This document shows, piece after piece, positions 13,028-13,206 of a stretch of DNA of 13,206 nt. The DNA is taken from contig NZ_DQDX01000173.1 of assembly GCF_003525665.1 (NCBI RefSeq), positions 1-13,206 on the forward strand, given 5' to 3'. The stretch comes from Flavobacterium sp. (lineage in GTDB: Bacteria > Bacteroidota > Bacteroidia > Flavobacteriales > Flavobacteriaceae). The notes below the pieces were generated by a model. It was not told the DNA's origin. It did no database searches and was given only the letters and a program-made list of their open reading frames with translations. The translations under genes and the position numbers were made by a program. The stretch's first letter is position 1; each line of letters begins with the position of its first letter.

Positions 13028-13206
13028 TTACAATTCAGAAATCATTTTTTTAATTTCTTCCTTAGTTGAACCAATTCTTTGCTGGATTCTTCCGTACAAT
13101 TCATCTTCTTTTCCTTCTTCAAAAAGCAAATCATCGTCGGTTAATTCTGCATACTTTTGCTTTAAAGTTCCTTTCAACTCATTCCATTTTCCTTTAAGTT
13201 CTGTAT
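13028..13206 (-). CDS. CsbD-family stress protein (5' end cut by window edge)
   Basis: 58 C-terminal residues are visible, beginning TELKGKWNELKGTLKQKY and ending KKMISEL before TAA. The GKWNELKG-KQKYAELTDDDL pattern followed by GKEDELYGRIQQRIGSTKEEI is the full signature of the CsbD family: small, soluble, highly charged helical-bundle proteins of unknown biochemical function, named after a Bacillus sigma-B controlled gene and widely associated with general stress. The family is usually about 60-70 residues long, so only a few N-terminal residues should be missing. It has its own terminator and is a separate unit from the AraC-kinase operon downstream. Confidence 0.93.
   Translation of the reverse strand, partial: TELKGKWNELKGTLKQKYAELTDDDLLFEEGKEDELYGRIQQRIGSTKEEIKKMISEL

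Overview
The window looks like chromosomal DNA of a Flavobacterium-like member of the Flavobacteriaceae (Bacteroidota). The support is low GC, A-rich start regions with no clear Shine-Dalgarno sequence, a TAnnTTTG-type promoter at prfA, signal peptides ending in ..SAQ, lipoproteins with a short signal and ..SC lipobox, and protein families typical of this group. Almost everything is on the minus strand; prfA is the only plus-strand gene I accept.

Layout from left to right. (1) 1-1469 holds a two-gene ABC exporter operon: a multi-spanning permease, then an ATPase cut by the window edge, overlapping by 4 bases. It is noticeably AT-richer than prfA. (2) 1572-4338 is an iron-uptake operon: a TonB-dependent siderophore receptor, then a small PepSY-type membrane protein 4 bases downstream. 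It has its own terminator and a perfect 7-1-7 palindrome upstream that could be an iron-responsive operator. (3) 4534-5538 holds two tandem, clearly paralogous small lipoproteins with their own terminator. (4) 5725-6798 is prfA (peptide chain release factor 1), with a textbook Bacteroidota promoter and a strong terminator. (5) 6950-8663 is a four-gene envelope operon in the order DUF5670/lmo0937-like 50-residue membrane peptide, YtxH-like protein, outer-membrane beta-barrel and lipoprotein, closed by a terminator at about 6882-6919. (6) 8975-12795 is a second four-gene operon: an AraC-type regulator with an unusual N-terminal domain, a single-domain response regulator, a CHASE3/PAS membrane histidine kinase and a YihY/BrkB membrane protein. 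Intergenic gaps are 12 bases or less and the operon ends in a terminator at 8924-8952. (7) 13028-13206 is the C-terminal part of a CsbD-like stress protein.

Regions 5-7 form a coherent block. DUF5670, YtxH, CsbD and YihY families are repeatedly found in stress and cell-envelope settings, and here they sit around a complete signalling set of sensor kinase, receiver and DNA-binding regulator. The 311-base gap between the two operons carries a cluster of related short direct repeats upstream of the DUF5670 gene. The working model, which is inference, is that the kinase/receiver/AraC set senses envelope or osmotic stress and controls the neighbouring envelope operon through these repeats. No phage, transposon, CRISPR, tRNA or rRNA was seen.
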